From Poronia punctata (Eukaryota; Ascomycota; Sordariomycetes; Xylariales; Xylariaceae): a stretch of 58,701 nt of DNA. Positions 1 through 12,702 of the stretch are shown here, piece by piece. How positions within the stretch are numbered: position 1 is the stretch's first letter; every line of letters begins with the position of its first letter. A program made the position numbers and the translations under genes. Under the pieces are notes generated by a model, which was not told the origin of the DNA, ran no database searches, and worked only from the letters and a program-made list of their open reading frames with translations. Location of the stretch: NCBI GenBank assembly GCA_022579005.1, contig MU401679.1:1-58701 (forward strand). The letters are read 5' to 3'.

Positions 1-3000
1 AATTATTAATTTTTAAAGCGTTAAATTTTTTAAAAAGTAAACTAAAAGTAAAAATAATGCTTTTATTTTTTAGCTTTAATAATAATTAAAAATTTACTTT
101 CTTTTTTATATTTAAGTACGTTTTTAGTACTATTATATACTTAAATTATATTGTTAAAAAGTATTATAATGCAATAATTATTGTTTTATTTTTTTTTAGT
201 CTTTTATAAAGGTAGCAAATAACTGCTAAAGTAGTAAAAGGTTATAAGTTTTTTACTTTTGCTAAAAGTATATTTTAATTTATACTTGCTTTATAGTTAA
301 TTTAGTTTATATTTGCTAGAAATTTGTTTATACGTTAATATAGTTTTATTTATATATAACAAAACTTTATTAGTTTGTTAACTATATTAATAATAACGTT
401 TTTATTTTTAATTACTTAAACTTTAAAAAAACTATTTTATTTTTGCTTTTTTTGCTAAACAAAAACTTTATTTTATAAAGAAAAAATAAAAATAAAAAGT
501 AAATTAAAGCTATTTTAAGTATTAAGCGTACATAATATGTTTACTTTTGCTTTTTTATTTTAAATAGCTTTTATAGCCTTTTAAATAGCTTTTATACGCT
601 AAATAATTTTAAGTAACAGTAGCAAATTATAATTAATTTATAAATAAGTACTAAATACTAATAAAGTAAATATTAGTTTATTAAGTTTTACAATATTATT
701 AAAAGCTTTTACCGCTATTTATAAAATTAATTTATTATTATTTTAGTAGCTAATCTCTTTTTTAATTATATTAAAAGCGCAGCATAAAAGGGTATATACG
801 CGTTTAATTTTACTAAGTGCCTAATATGCTTTAATAAGCATTTCTTTATATATAATTTTTATAATTTTAGCACTAGTTTAAAACTTTTTTAAAGCAAAGT
901 TAGTACTAAGGTTATATACTATATAATTAAGCAGTTTTTAATAAATATTAATTTAGTACTTATAAAGTATATTTTATACTTTATATGCTTTTATTGTTTA
1001 AATAAAGGTTATAGCTTAAAATAATATAGCTAAATTAATAATATAAAAAACTTATTTTTTATTAATTTAAACTATATTAATAATAACTTTATAGTTAAAT
1101 TTATAGTTATTTTTTAAAGTAAATTTAAAGCGTTTTAGCGCTAAGTTATGTGTTTAGCAATAGTAGCAAAATTCCTAGATTTTTTTTAAAATAAAATTAT
1201 TTACTTTATAACTTGCTATAGTTAATATTTGCTTTAGTTTTGCTACTTTAAAGTGCTTAAATTATTTATAAAGCTAGCGTAACTTAGTTTTAATAAAATA
1301 TATAGTTATTTTGCTAAAGTGTATATTAAAAAACAAATGTTTTTATTTGCAAATAACTAGTATTGTATTGCTATTGCTTTAAACAATAATATTTTTAGTG
1401 TTGTTAAAATAAGTACTAACGTAGTTAGCATTATATAGCAAAAATAAAAAAAAGGTAAGCATATTTAAAACGTAATATATAGTTGTTTTAAAAAGGTTTT
1501 ATATTTAAATTGTGCTAATACTTTTAATAATACTGCTACTACTAAATTTAATACAAACTTTGCTTAGTTTTTATACTATATTTACTTTTAAATTTAAGCG
1601 TAGGTATGCTTTTAATTACGCTTTTTTAACTATTAAATAGTTAAAAGCACTTATATTTTATAATTTGCTTTAATATTTTACTTTATATAAATTTTTTAAT
1701 ATAAATTAATCTATTAGCGTTTTAGCTTTAAATTGCTATATATTTTTGCTTATAACGCAATGCATATATATAGTATTTATTAAAAATTAAGTAGATTTTT
1801 TTACTATTTTATTATTAATTTTATTTTGTTTATAGTTTAAATTTAAAACGGTTTTAAAAATATTTTTTATATTTATTAAATATTAAAAAAATATTTTAAT
1901 ATCTAGTTTATAGCTATAAATTATTTTATATATAGTAAAAAACTAGCGTTTTATTTTACGTTATTTTTTAATTAAATAATTAGTTAAAAAACAACTATTT
2001 TTTTTATATATAAAGCACTTATACTTTTGCTTTAATAAGTTTAATTTATTTTTAAAACTAAAGCAATATAGTATTAAATTGTTTTTATTATAACTATAAT
2101 TGTTATACTTATAATTTATATAAAACGCAGTGCTGCTTTTGCTATTATTTACTACTTACAAACATACTTAAAAGTTAAAAAATAAACTTTTAAATATTAG
2201 CTTTTAATAAATAAGTGCTATATTAAACTTAAATATACTTTTATATGCATATATTACGTTTATTACTAAATAAATTTTATTTTAATATGTAATACTAAGT
2301 GCTTGCTAAGCTTTTATAATCTTGTTAATTATAAGGTTAAAAGCTTTTATAAAGGTCTTGTTTAGGTTTTTTTTGCAAATGTTTTAGTACGTAATTATTA
2401 TTTAATTAGTAAAGTATTAAAATTAATTTGCAGTGTTGTTAAAATGCAAATCTAACTTAGAATATATTTTTATTTATAACTTATTAAAGCTAATTTGCTA
2501 TATAAAGTATTGCTTAGCGCGTTTATTAAAAATTATTAAAAATATAGCCTAATACTAGTTTTTTATTATTTTAATTTAGCAGCATATATTAATAAAAATT
2601 TATACTTTGTTATATAATAGGTTATAAAGCTTGCTTATATAATTCTAGTCTTTTTACTATATTTTTGCAAATATAGTAATTTTTTTAAAAGTAAAGAAAG
2701 TATTATTTATTAAACGTATTAAAAGTAAATTATAAAGCAAAGCATAGTTAAATTTTTATAAATTTAAATATAAAGTTAAAACGTTTTTATACTTAACAGC
2801 TTAAATAAAAGCAGCTTACTATTAAAGCACAACTAGCTTACTAGCAAGTAAAAAATCTATTAGCTATAAGCGCTTAAAAGTATATAAAGTATATATAGCT
2901 TAGGTAGCTTATAATGCTTAAAAGGTTAAAAAAGGTTAAAAAGCAAGTTAAATGCTTTAAAAAGCTTAAAAAGCTTATAAAGCTTAAGCTTTTTAGTTAG

Positions 3001-4930
3001 TTACTAGTACTTTAAAATATGTTCTAGGTTTAAGCGTATTTTAGCTTGCAATCTTCTTATTAGTAAATATAAAAGTTAAACTAAGTTTTTATTTTTTAAT
3101 TAAAAACATATAAAAAAAGTACTAAGCCTTGCTAATAGTTACGTTGCTATTTATAATAGCAAGCAACTTATTGCTTATTATATTATAGCTTTAAATTAAG
3201 CTATAATTAATGCTTTTTTACTATAATACTAGTAATAATAAACGTTGTACTATATATACTATATTATTAAAATACTAGCATATTTATTTTTTAAAATCTT
3301 TTTAAATAGCTTATAAAAAGTTTTTACTATTAAGCTATATATATATATACTTAGTTATTTTATATAAAACGTACATATTTAGTTTATTTTTTGCTAATAT
3401 TTTAAAGTTAAGTTTTTTTATGCTTTATTTTTTAAAAATAATATACTTTTTTAATAAATAAACAGCTATGCTTGTTTTCTTAGAAATTTTAGCTTAATTT
3501 AAGTTATTATTAAAGGCGTTATTAAAGTAAAGTAGTACTAACTGCTATGCATGCTATAATTTTTAATATAGTTAGTTTTTTAAATCTTTTTTTAAAAATA
3601 AACTAAGGTTATATAATAACAATGCTATTATAAATTAATGCTAATTAGTTTTTAAATTAGCTATAAGTTAAAAGTAGTAAAAATGCTTACTATTTTTTAT
3701 CTTGTTAGTATATAACTTATAAAACGCTTATTATAATTTAGCATATGCTTTTTTTGCTTACTTTATTTTTTTAAGTAGTTATATAACAATTTAAGTTAAA
3801 TCTTTTATTTATTACTTACTTAAATATAGTAAGTTTTAAAAGCAATATAAAGCTAAAGCAACTTTAAATCAGGTGAAAAGTAAGTGCAACAATAGTTTTT
3901 GTCTTTAAACCTTACTTTTTTATAGTTACTAATTTAACTACTAATTAGTATTAGTTTAGCTAGAAGTTAATATAATTATAACATGTTACTATTTATAGTA
4001 CTATGTTAACTTAATTAATTAAAAAGAAAAAAAAGTTATAAAAACTTTTTTTAGCAAGTTTTATATAGCTATAAAGGTTTATAGTTAATTAAAACCTATT
4101 AGCAATATAAGAAAAACACGTACACTTTATATATTTAATATATAAAGGACGCGTATTCTTTATATACCGGTTATGTACTATGTACGTATACTGCGCGTAT
4201 ACTTTTCTAATAAGGTAAGTCTAATACAATTTATAACAAATGTATAAAAAACCAAATATCCATGTTTATAAGATATTTGCGTTCTAATAGTCTTAATATA
4301 GTTAATAAAGTTAAGGGTATTAAAAGGAATTCTAACAAATTTACTTTATTATTTTTGTTTTTTTATTTTCTTTTATTATTATTTTTAGTTTTTTTAATAT
4401 ATTTTGCTTTATATACTATATAGTTTAAAATAATTTCTAGGAATTTTATTCTTTATAGTTTAGTGTATTTAGAAAACGTTTAGCTTTTAATATATTAATT
4501 CCAGTTCGATTCCTATGCTTGTTTATAAAAATAGTGATTTTTTAAAATAAAAAAACCAGTAAAAAAATGTAAAAAATGTAAAGATAAAAAAGAAAAGTAA
4601 AGAACAAAGTAGAAAAAAGAAAAAAAAAGAAAAAAGAATAAAAAGAGAGAAAAAAAAGAAAAAAGAAAAAAAATAATAAAAAAAAACATTTTTTAAATTT
4701 CTTTTTTTTAAAAAACAAAATAATTTTTTTATATAATTTAAATATTAAATTACTATTTTTATTAAACTTATATTATTTAATAAATATTTTATTTATATAT
4801 AATTTTTTTAAATACTTTATAATTATATATTAAATTTAAATATTTAACTTTTATTTAAATAAAATTTTAATATTTTCTATTTTATATATTGAATTAATTT
4901 TCAATATTTATTTTTACTTAAAATGTTTAA
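1..4930. repeat. AT-rich, gene-free block, probably RIP-degraded repeat DNA
   Basis: The sequence is overwhelmingly A and T, with TpA-rich words and very few C or G, and no open frame worth considering occurs in any of the six frames. This is how repeat-induced point mutation (C to T in duplicated DNA) leaves old transposons in filamentous ascomycetes. A few less degraded patches with some C/G remain near 4130-4210 and 4490-4525. A purine-only-looking A/G tract lies at about 4590-4690. No terminal repeats, target duplications or recognisable transposase/reverse transcriptase fragments can be read, so the ancestral element cannot be named. The RIP origin is inferred from composition, not demonstrated. 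Confidence 0.75.
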
Positions 4931-5458
4931 AATTTTCAACTTTCTTTCACGTCTTTATTTTTTCAAACGTTGAAAAGTGCATGAACCGTTGAAAATCTAT
5001 CAATTTACAGTTTATTGAACCTAGCAAGTCTTGGTACGGTACCTGTAGAGGTTGATCAAGAGGTTCTGAGCATGTCGGTCTGTCAGGCAATACCGGACCG
5101 GCATAGACTGTCACGTATGGCCCGGGCTTACAGTCACCGTGTCTACAAAGAGGTGACAACGTAATTATACTGTAACCATTTATGTAACAAGGGGAATTTG
5201 GAACGCGGCGCGCGCCCTGGGACGCCTGGCCCACTTCGACGAGGCCAAGTGACCTCTGATTCATCACGTTAATTCTAGACTTTGACAGAACTGCATAAAG
5301 CGACAACACAATCCGGACTTATTAGGCTCCTGTGCGCCACAACTCGAGAAGTGCATCGGAGGAATTGATACCTAGTAGGCGCAGACAACAAAAGAGCATA
5401 TGAGGGAGAAAGAGAAAGAGAAAGCATATGGTTAGATGGCGCGGGAAGACACGAAATT
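4931..5458. other. Transition and presumed promoter/leader of MAU2
   Basis: Composition changes within roughly 100 bases from extreme AT to ordinary mixed sequence, so this is the border of the AT block. The last part (about 5400-5425) is a GA-rich run of GAGAAA-type units just upstream of the MAU2 start. A 120-codon open frame on the minus strand here has no recognisable features and is taken as chance. Confidence 0.4.
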
Positions 5459-8400
5459 ATGACCTATCCAGGCGCTCTACCCAATGGTCAACAGCTGGGA
5501 TTCAACAACCAGCAGAATCAATATGGTCAATACGCCGAATCGCCCAATGCCTGGTCAAGTGAGCATGGGCACAATAATGCCCATCTCAATATGCATACGC
5601 ACATGAACAACACACAACAACAGTTCCAGCCGCAACTAGCTCCGCAGTCGCAACACCAGCCGCCACTACAGCCCACGCCGCAACAGTTGCACTATCAGAA
5701 TAACATCAACTATGCCTCATCCGGGCCGGTTTACAGCTATCCGAATGCACAGCAGCCGCCGAATCGAGGCCAGATGCGACCCATACAGCCGCAGCAACAA
5801 CCGCAGCATCGTAACTATCAGGCCCCGCATCCCCAGCAGCCACAGCAAACACACCAACACCTACCGACCTCTCTACCACAGCAGCAGCATGTGAATTACC
5901 AGTTCCATGGCTACGACGCCTCCTTCGATCAAAGACCCTATAACCAGCAGGCACCGCAGAACGGCGCGATACACTCGTCCGGCCCTTTGATGCCCTCGAC
6001 GTCACAACCTTTCCAGACGACGAACCAATATATCCAACCGCAGCCACATACACCGCAGCAACGGCAGCAGCAGCAGCAGCAGCAACAACAACAACAACAA
6101 CAAGCACAACAACAGCAAATTCAGCATCCAATACAACCGCAACAGCAACAGGCGGAATGGAAACAAATGCCACCCCCGGTTGCTGTATCTTCGCCTGTCC
6201 CTTCCTACCAATCGGCGCAAACAGCCCATTCTCAAGTTCAACATCAACAACAGAATCACATGCCACAACATATGAACTCACCCGTAACTACCCATTCGCC
6301 GCAATTTCAACAGCAACATGCGAACTCGTCCTTATCTCCGCATGTCACGCCTCGTCCTATGCCCAACAACCAACAAAGGGCTGTTGGTGCGAACGCCCGT
6401 GTCGAACATGCCTCTAGAGTGTCTGCAAGCCCGAGACTATCCTCGCAGAACATCACGAGAAGTCCGAGCGTGAGCTCTACGAGATCTCCGGCCCTGACGC
6501 CGGCACTAGTCCCACATCATAAGGATACGGCCTCACTATTGATATCGGTGGCCGAAGAATTCCTCACTAGGGCTCGGAAAGGGGCCCTAGCTGTCGCGGC
6601 TGCCGGTGACGAGCAAAGTATTAACGAGTACCACAAAATGATCGCAACCGGCCTAGGTTGTCTAGAGGTGGCTATTCATAGCAATAAGTTGACCCCACGC
6701 GTAGAGGCCCTGGCACGACTTCGTTATGCAAGCGTTCTGTGTTCCGAAACCGATAACGTTATGGAGGCAGAGACAGCCTTGACTAAGGGACTGACACTTT
6801 GTGAAAGGGTATGTTACCTCGTATCGTGTGGTTCTTTGCTCGACATCTGGACTCGTAACTCACTCTTGCTAGAACCGGTTCGGAGATTTGTATTACTGCA
6901 TGCGTTTTGTGCAGGTCCAGCTACTGTTTTCTCAACACAAAGAAAAGGCAGCCCTGATCGCGTTGGACACAAGAATTCGTGACGCGGAAATGTAAGCTGG
7001 CCTCCCTCTACTGATGATGGGCAAGTCGTGATATCCTAACGTTCCTGGCAGTATGAAACATAGTCATTGGGTATACGCATTCCGCTTTCTCAAGGCATCT
7101 TTCTACTTGCGGTCTTCAAACCCAACCGAGGCCCATGCGTTGGAAAATCTGCGGGCAATTGTAGTCTTAGCCAGCCAGAAGAACGACAATCATGTCTTTA
7201 TATTGGCCCATTTACTCGAAGCCATGAGTCATCTTCGAACGATGAAGGAAGACTCGATTATGCGTATACAGGCTTGCATTGCCCAGGCGGCCAAATTCCA
7301 AATGGATGAATCGGAATCCATCATGCAGTTGGACGTGCTGCAGCTTGTCTTGGACCTCGCCTGCAGTCTGCAGCAGAAATCGCCCCAGATGATCTCGCAG
7401 AAACTGAAGGCGGTACAGGATAAGATGGACGCATCGATCAAGAACGAGAGCTGGGGATTCCAGGACCGAACGCTAGATATCCCAATCCACAAACAAGCCA
7501 ATAACCGACTGTATATCGGTCCCGATACCTCGGGCATCTTACGGCTCACCAAGGACACCGATACCCATGATTATCTTGTTTTGTCCTTTTGGAGCAAGCT
7601 AGAGGCATTTCTGATGACGTAAGTTAACGTGGTTTTCGAAACTGCATACAGCCCGTTGTCACTAATTCGGAGCAACAGATACACATACAGCGGCCTTGCT
7701 CTCTTGTATCACCAACCCCGCAGCGAAAAAAAACTGTTTGCTCTTTGGGACGAAGCATTGTCGACACTTGGAAAGAGTAAGTTGGGTAACTCGCGGATTA
7801 GCACATTGAACCTGCTTGCTAACCGCCTGATTTTCTAGATAGGGCCAAGATAAGAGGATGGACCTACTGTCTCGAAGATGCTGTTCGACACGCCGAGTGG
7901 GAAAAAGAGGTAGCTTGTTATTTACATGTATTACGAGGCCTGTGCCTGGCTAGTTCGACCAAGTGGGAGGAGGTGAAGCAGTGTATAACGCAACTGGGAA
8001 CAATGGTGGCGCCTACATCGGGCTCGATTGTGGCACTCTACGCCAGGTATCTTCAGGGCGTCTATCATCAAGGCACAGGGAATCTCGACGCCGCTATTGA
8101 CGTTTACAGCCATCCGAGTTTCAGCCTCGAGGCAGACGAGGCGCGGGGGGCGCACCGCAAACCTGCCGAGGTGGAAGTGGCTTTGTTGGCAACGTTCAAC
8201 TTGTTATGGATTATGCAGCATCCCAACTACCAAGACGATCAACATACGCAGGAGCTGCTCGAGCAGATACGCCCTCTTTGTGGCGATCATCCAAATATGG
8301 AGATCCGTACGGCATACAACATCGTCATGGCAGCAATCCAGACGACGCCCCGTGTGCCCATGACAGCAGTCAAAACTCACATCTCCACGGCATTGAACAA

Positions 8401-8674
8401 CGCTAAAAGCCTTGCAGACGTGCATACACTATCCATCGCATTAAATCTCATGCGAGCCAAGCTCTTTCAGAACATTATCGGCGACCAGGCTCTGAAGAGT
8501 GCCAAAGCAGCATCTACACAGGCGAGGCGAAGTGGTAACACCCTTTGGATCAGCGTGGCGGATGGCATGCTTTCACAGAGCTATGAAGTCCAAGGCGCCG
8601 CCGTCGAGGCGCAACAGGCGTGGCAGGATGGTACCCGCTTCGCAAACCAGGCCTTGAGGCCCATCAAGGAATAA
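5459..8674 (+). CDS. MAU2: Cohesin loading complex subunit Mau2/Scc4
   Basis: Mau2/Scc4 partners with Scc2/NIPBL to load cohesin on chromosomes in the nucleus. Five exons fit splice signals and phase: 5459-6808, 6915-6991, 7052-7618, 7679-7776 and 7839-8674, giving about 975 residues. Roughly the first 340 residues are low complexity, rich in Gln, Pro, His and Asn, with a near-pure Gln run around residues 200-220 (CAG/CAA repeats at 6066-6120). The conserved cohesin-loading-factor domain starts near residue 358 (KDTASLLISVAEEFL) and runs to the C-terminus as helical TPR-like repeats, for example LARLRYASVLCSETDNVMEA and the final ALNLMRAKLF part. The start is the first ATG of the frame. The Q-rich extension is usual in filamentous fungi and absent from yeast Scc4. 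The family call rests on the helical domain and is fairly sure; individual splice sites are predicted. Confidence 0.87.
6066..6120 (+). repeat. CAG/CAA trinucleotide tract coding polyglutamine
   Basis: Alternating CAG then CAA codons encode a long Gln run inside the N-terminal part of MAU2. The mixture of two Gln codons suggests an older, partly stabilised repeat. Length variation between strains is likely but not shown here. Confidence 0.85.
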
Positions 8675-9873
8675 CTAAACGCCAGTGTTGCTCCTTCCAG
8701 TCCTGGCTTGTATTTTTATGTCTATCTAGAGGTGTTTACTTTGTTGTGAGTTCTATTTCATGGGGGAAAAAAGCGTATTCTACGCCTGGGAAGGTCCTTG
8801 TTTTCACCTCTGCTTGCATGGGTTATTAGGCGTTTTAAGGGGTTATCGGTGTGAAAGGCGACACTTGTGTGTAGGTACTCATGGTTCTGAGCGGTTTACG
8901 ATATACCCTGTTGTCGGCGTTGAGTCTACCAACACTTGATGCTTCGGATGAGTTAGAAGACAATTACAAAAGAGCAACCAAGATCACAGGCACTCTATCC
9001 TATTTCAAGTGGTTTGCCTATCTATATCCCTAGCGAGTACAAGCTAGATATGAACTTCTCACCGGAAATATGACGATTTTAAAAGTACCATGATTCCGCA
9101 TTATTAATTTCCAGTCGTGTCTATATAAATCTAGGTTAGTAACGAAAAGGTAAGCAAGTCGCCGATTAAGACATTTCCCATTATACTGTTATTAATATAT
9201 ATCATACGGCACGGCATATTACCACATGGCTTTTAGGTACAGAACGTGGCATCTCCGTAGAACTAGGTACCTAGGTAATTACCTACCTATTACGTGTAGG
9301 TAGAAAGCTCTATTTTAACCGTCCGTTTACCTACCTTGCCTGCAAGACCATGAGTCAGTCAAGCACGCTCCCTATCAAGAAGCTTGTATCCTGTTCTTTT
9401 TAGTGGATTCGATTTGCTGAGGGATCTGGGGGAATTTATTATTTTAATATGCATATCTTGATCGGCGTTTGATATTAGTTTGTGGCTATGCAAATAAACG
9501 ATGGTTAGAAGGAACTTTGTCCCGAGCTTACGGTAAAGGATCCCAACCAAGCAAGCAAGAAAGCAAGCGAGTGAAGGTAGGTAGGAATGAGGGGAGGAGA
9601 GAGAGGGGGGTAGCGGAGACCGCCCCGAAGGATCGGGATAAGGTTAGGGGATGGAAGGTTAAGTTAGGTTAGTAAGTAGGTACCTGACGCTAAGCTAGTA
9701 TGTATGTAATGTAATATGTATGGAATTTACAAGGTAAGTACCTAGTCTAGGTGAGATAGATGTTGCGAACTAAATTTAAAACTAGGTAGTTTACCGACCT
9801 TGTTTGTAATAATAAACCTTGCTTCTTGTTGGTCCTTGGTGTTTTCCTTACCATACTTGCTTTGCTTGGCGGA

Positions 9874-9906
9874 GGGGTAAGGGGTAAGGGGTAGGGGTAA
9901 GGGTAG
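9874..9906 (+). repeat. GGGGTAA-type G-rich short tandem array, telomere-like
   Basis: Five consecutive G blocks of 3-4 G separated by TAA or TA. The unit resembles a permuted fungal telomere repeat (TTAGGG) without matching it exactly, and has the block spacing of a G-quadruplex. It lies in the intergenic stretch 1.2 kb after MAU2. Confidence 0.7.
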
Positions 9907-11125
9907 CTCTTTTAATCAAGAGGAATGAATAAATGAATAAATGAATGAATGGTTATACCGCTGTTGTTTTCATTGTTTGTCCTTTTCTAGCTGTCTGTGT
10001 CTATGGAAGCTTTGCGTTTTTTCTTTCTGTTTTTGGGGTTTTAAACTCACGAGGTGACAATCTTTACTTACTCACCCTGTGGTTAAACTAGAAGTAATCA
10101 TTCTAACCAAACCTAAGTACATACTTTAGCAGATACCTACCTACTTGACCTACATAGACGAGCATGTGATTATTACAGTATTAGCTGACCTGCTTATTTA
10201 TTTACCTTGGTCATTCATTTCACATGCCCGTCAGAAAAATGCCCAGAGTATGTGCTTACTTACAACACATGCCGTTTTCTTACTCGTACTTGCTTACTTG
10301 TAGGCATCCCCTGGTACGGGATCTTTTCCTCGCGTGTCTTTCTAGAAAGCAATAGCCCCTTGTTACGTGAGTTGCCTAGTCTGCGTGATCTAGGCAAGGT
10401 ATCCGCCCCGAGAGTACCTACCACACGGGCAAAGATTCCTTCTTGATCTAGGTATCTAACCTTACTATAAAAGTACATATTCTAGGTATTCGAGACCAAA
10501 ACCAGAACCATGATGCGGGTGGATCTAGGCTCGTCCGTAGCTTATCCTAGGATGTCTTATTCATTCCTTCTATGCGTTTTTTTTTTTTTTTTTGGTTATT
10601 CAAGTGCAAGGTGAGTGCGTGAGTCTAGGCTTTTTCTTTCTTATGCTTTCCCCTTCCGACCCCAGAACGGGTTACGGGACCAGATAGATAGATTTAGTTT
10701 GCCGGGTGGTATGTATGTACCTACTGTACCTAATTATGTTAAGTTCATGCCGGTAGCAAAGTTGGCGACTTGCATGATGAAAAGGGGGGGGCGAGGCGAG
10801 GTAGGTAGGTAGGATGCTGCACGTGGACATGGACATACCTAGACCTAGACCTAGAGTTAAGATACACAGCACTCTCCGTCGTAAAAGAGGAGGATGGACG
10901 GGGCGGTATCTTATGCGTGAGAAAGGCACAGATGAGTAGGTAAGGTAGGCAGGTAGAATCGGCATCTGAGTCCGGCATCAATGGTCTACTTACTTACTTA
11001 CTCTCTCGACCTCCTTCTCTATACCTTGTCTCTGGCTTTTTTGCTCACAGTTCAAGAAGTAGGTATAAGCTAAGATCCTAAGGAGAAAAGTCGTGATAGG
11101 AACTGCTTCTACCTAACAGATGAAC

Positions 11126-11152
11126 GAGAGAGAGAGAGAGTGTGTGTGTGTG
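11126..11152. repeat. GA then TG dinucleotide microsatellite
   Basis: A run of GA dinucleotides passes directly into a run of TG dinucleotides. No coding context. Confidence 0.85.
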
Positions 11153-12680
11153 AAAATAAATAAAATAAATCACTAGGTTAGGAGGCCCAGTGTGCTGGAA
11201 ATCGGTAAACACATGCAAGACTACCTACTTAACTCTATCGTCTCTTTAAAAGCCGTCTGTCTGGTGTCTATTCCGACGAGGCTGGCGAAACGTAAACGAA
11301 TACCTACCTACATGGTACCTAACCTGGTCGTTTAAAAACAGGTGTGTCTGTAGTTCTGTATATTAACTTGGAATGTAGTACAGAGGAAACTGATGCGCAG
11401 CAGCATGTGCAAGGACAGGGTATGTAAGTATTATAAAAATTCCCCGAATCTGGCGCAGGAGAGAGAGAGAGATGCACATTAAGACGAGAAAAAACGCAGA
11501 ATTTGGTGGTTTCAAGCTCCCGGAGGAGAGCAAAAAAGAAAAGACACACGATAATCTAATAATCGTGGCATTTCCCCCACCCCTTCCCACCCCCGCGACT
11601 GGAATCGAACATCTGGATAATGGCTTTCAAAAAGAAAGAGGAAAAACAAACACCTAACCTAGGTAAAGAAATTTGCCGTATCAAGCTGAAGTAAGGGTAG
11701 TGGCGGCCGCCTCTATTACACACAATGTCTGTTTACCTATGTCGTGTGTTACACACCACGTGTGAGAAATCCTACGAAGGGGGGGGGGGGGGGGAGTACA
11801 GCATGTAAGTAGTGGTTTGTCGGACAAATTCGGGTTTTTTTTCTTTGCTTGTTTGGTTTTACAATCAATCCAGCCACATCTGTCACAGTTGCAGCGGGTA
11901 GGTAGGCAGACAGTCATAGTCATATCTTTTTTTCCCATCCATGACGGTTTCTACGACCGGGTAGGTATTCTTTTCCTTTTACCCCTTATCAACTACGTAA
12001 CCCTACTGCCTACTTACTCTTTGCATCTTATTGTTGGTTCCATGTCGAAACGGAAGGTAATATTAAATTATGAGATATTCCCTCACTTGCTCCTCTTCTC
12101 CGTTACCTACGTTGAAGTATCTATTCTAGAGCTTCTTCTCAATGCCGGCATCACTCCCACTCCATCCTCCAGGTTCTATGCTATGTATGTGTTTCAGGGT
12201 TCTTTCCAAGGCATTTTACCTTGTATGTTTATGTATGGGTGTGTGTGTGTAATGCATATTGGCGCTGATGGATGCATGCATGTTAGTACATTTACCGCAC
12301 GCAGTAACATCAATAAGACGTTGGAAGTGTACTTACCTATCGTCAAAGAGGGCGTAGAGATCTAGGGTCTGGCTATAGGTAACATGTTGCTTGTAGAATA
12401 TATGGTTTTCTTGCTCGGCTTTAAATCTGATCTAGACCCCATCGCTTATTTTCTCATATTTTACTTACCACCGGAATTTTGTAGTATACGTGTAGGTATT
12501 AGGTTGGTTAGACTAGGCAGGTACTTACAAACATACGGCCTCTTAATCACAATACCCAAGTTATATATGTCACTATTTAGCCTAGTCAAACGCGTTATCT
12601 ACAAGTATTTACTTATATTTATCCTTTATCTATAGTTTGAGATTTCTAGAACTATCGCTTTTACTAATATGCAAAAGAAA

Positions 12681-12702
12681 TATATATATATATATATATA
12701 TA
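12681..12702. repeat. TA dinucleotide microsatellite
   Basis: About eleven consecutive TA dinucleotides in gene-free DNA. Confidence 0.9.

Noticed and set aside
4497..4525. GTTCGATTCC, a tRNA B-box-like word in the AT block
   Set aside because: No matching acceptor, D or anticodon arm can be folded around it; probably chance or a very decayed pol III repeat.
5706..6281. 191-codon minus-strand frame rich in Val/Ala inside MAU2
   Set aside because: It is the complement of the Gln/Pro-rich coding repeats of MAU2.
11817..12365. 182-codon plus-strand frame in the gene desert
   Set aside because: Starts at TTG, is hydrophobic and low in structure, has no domain, and overlaps microsatellite-like sequence.
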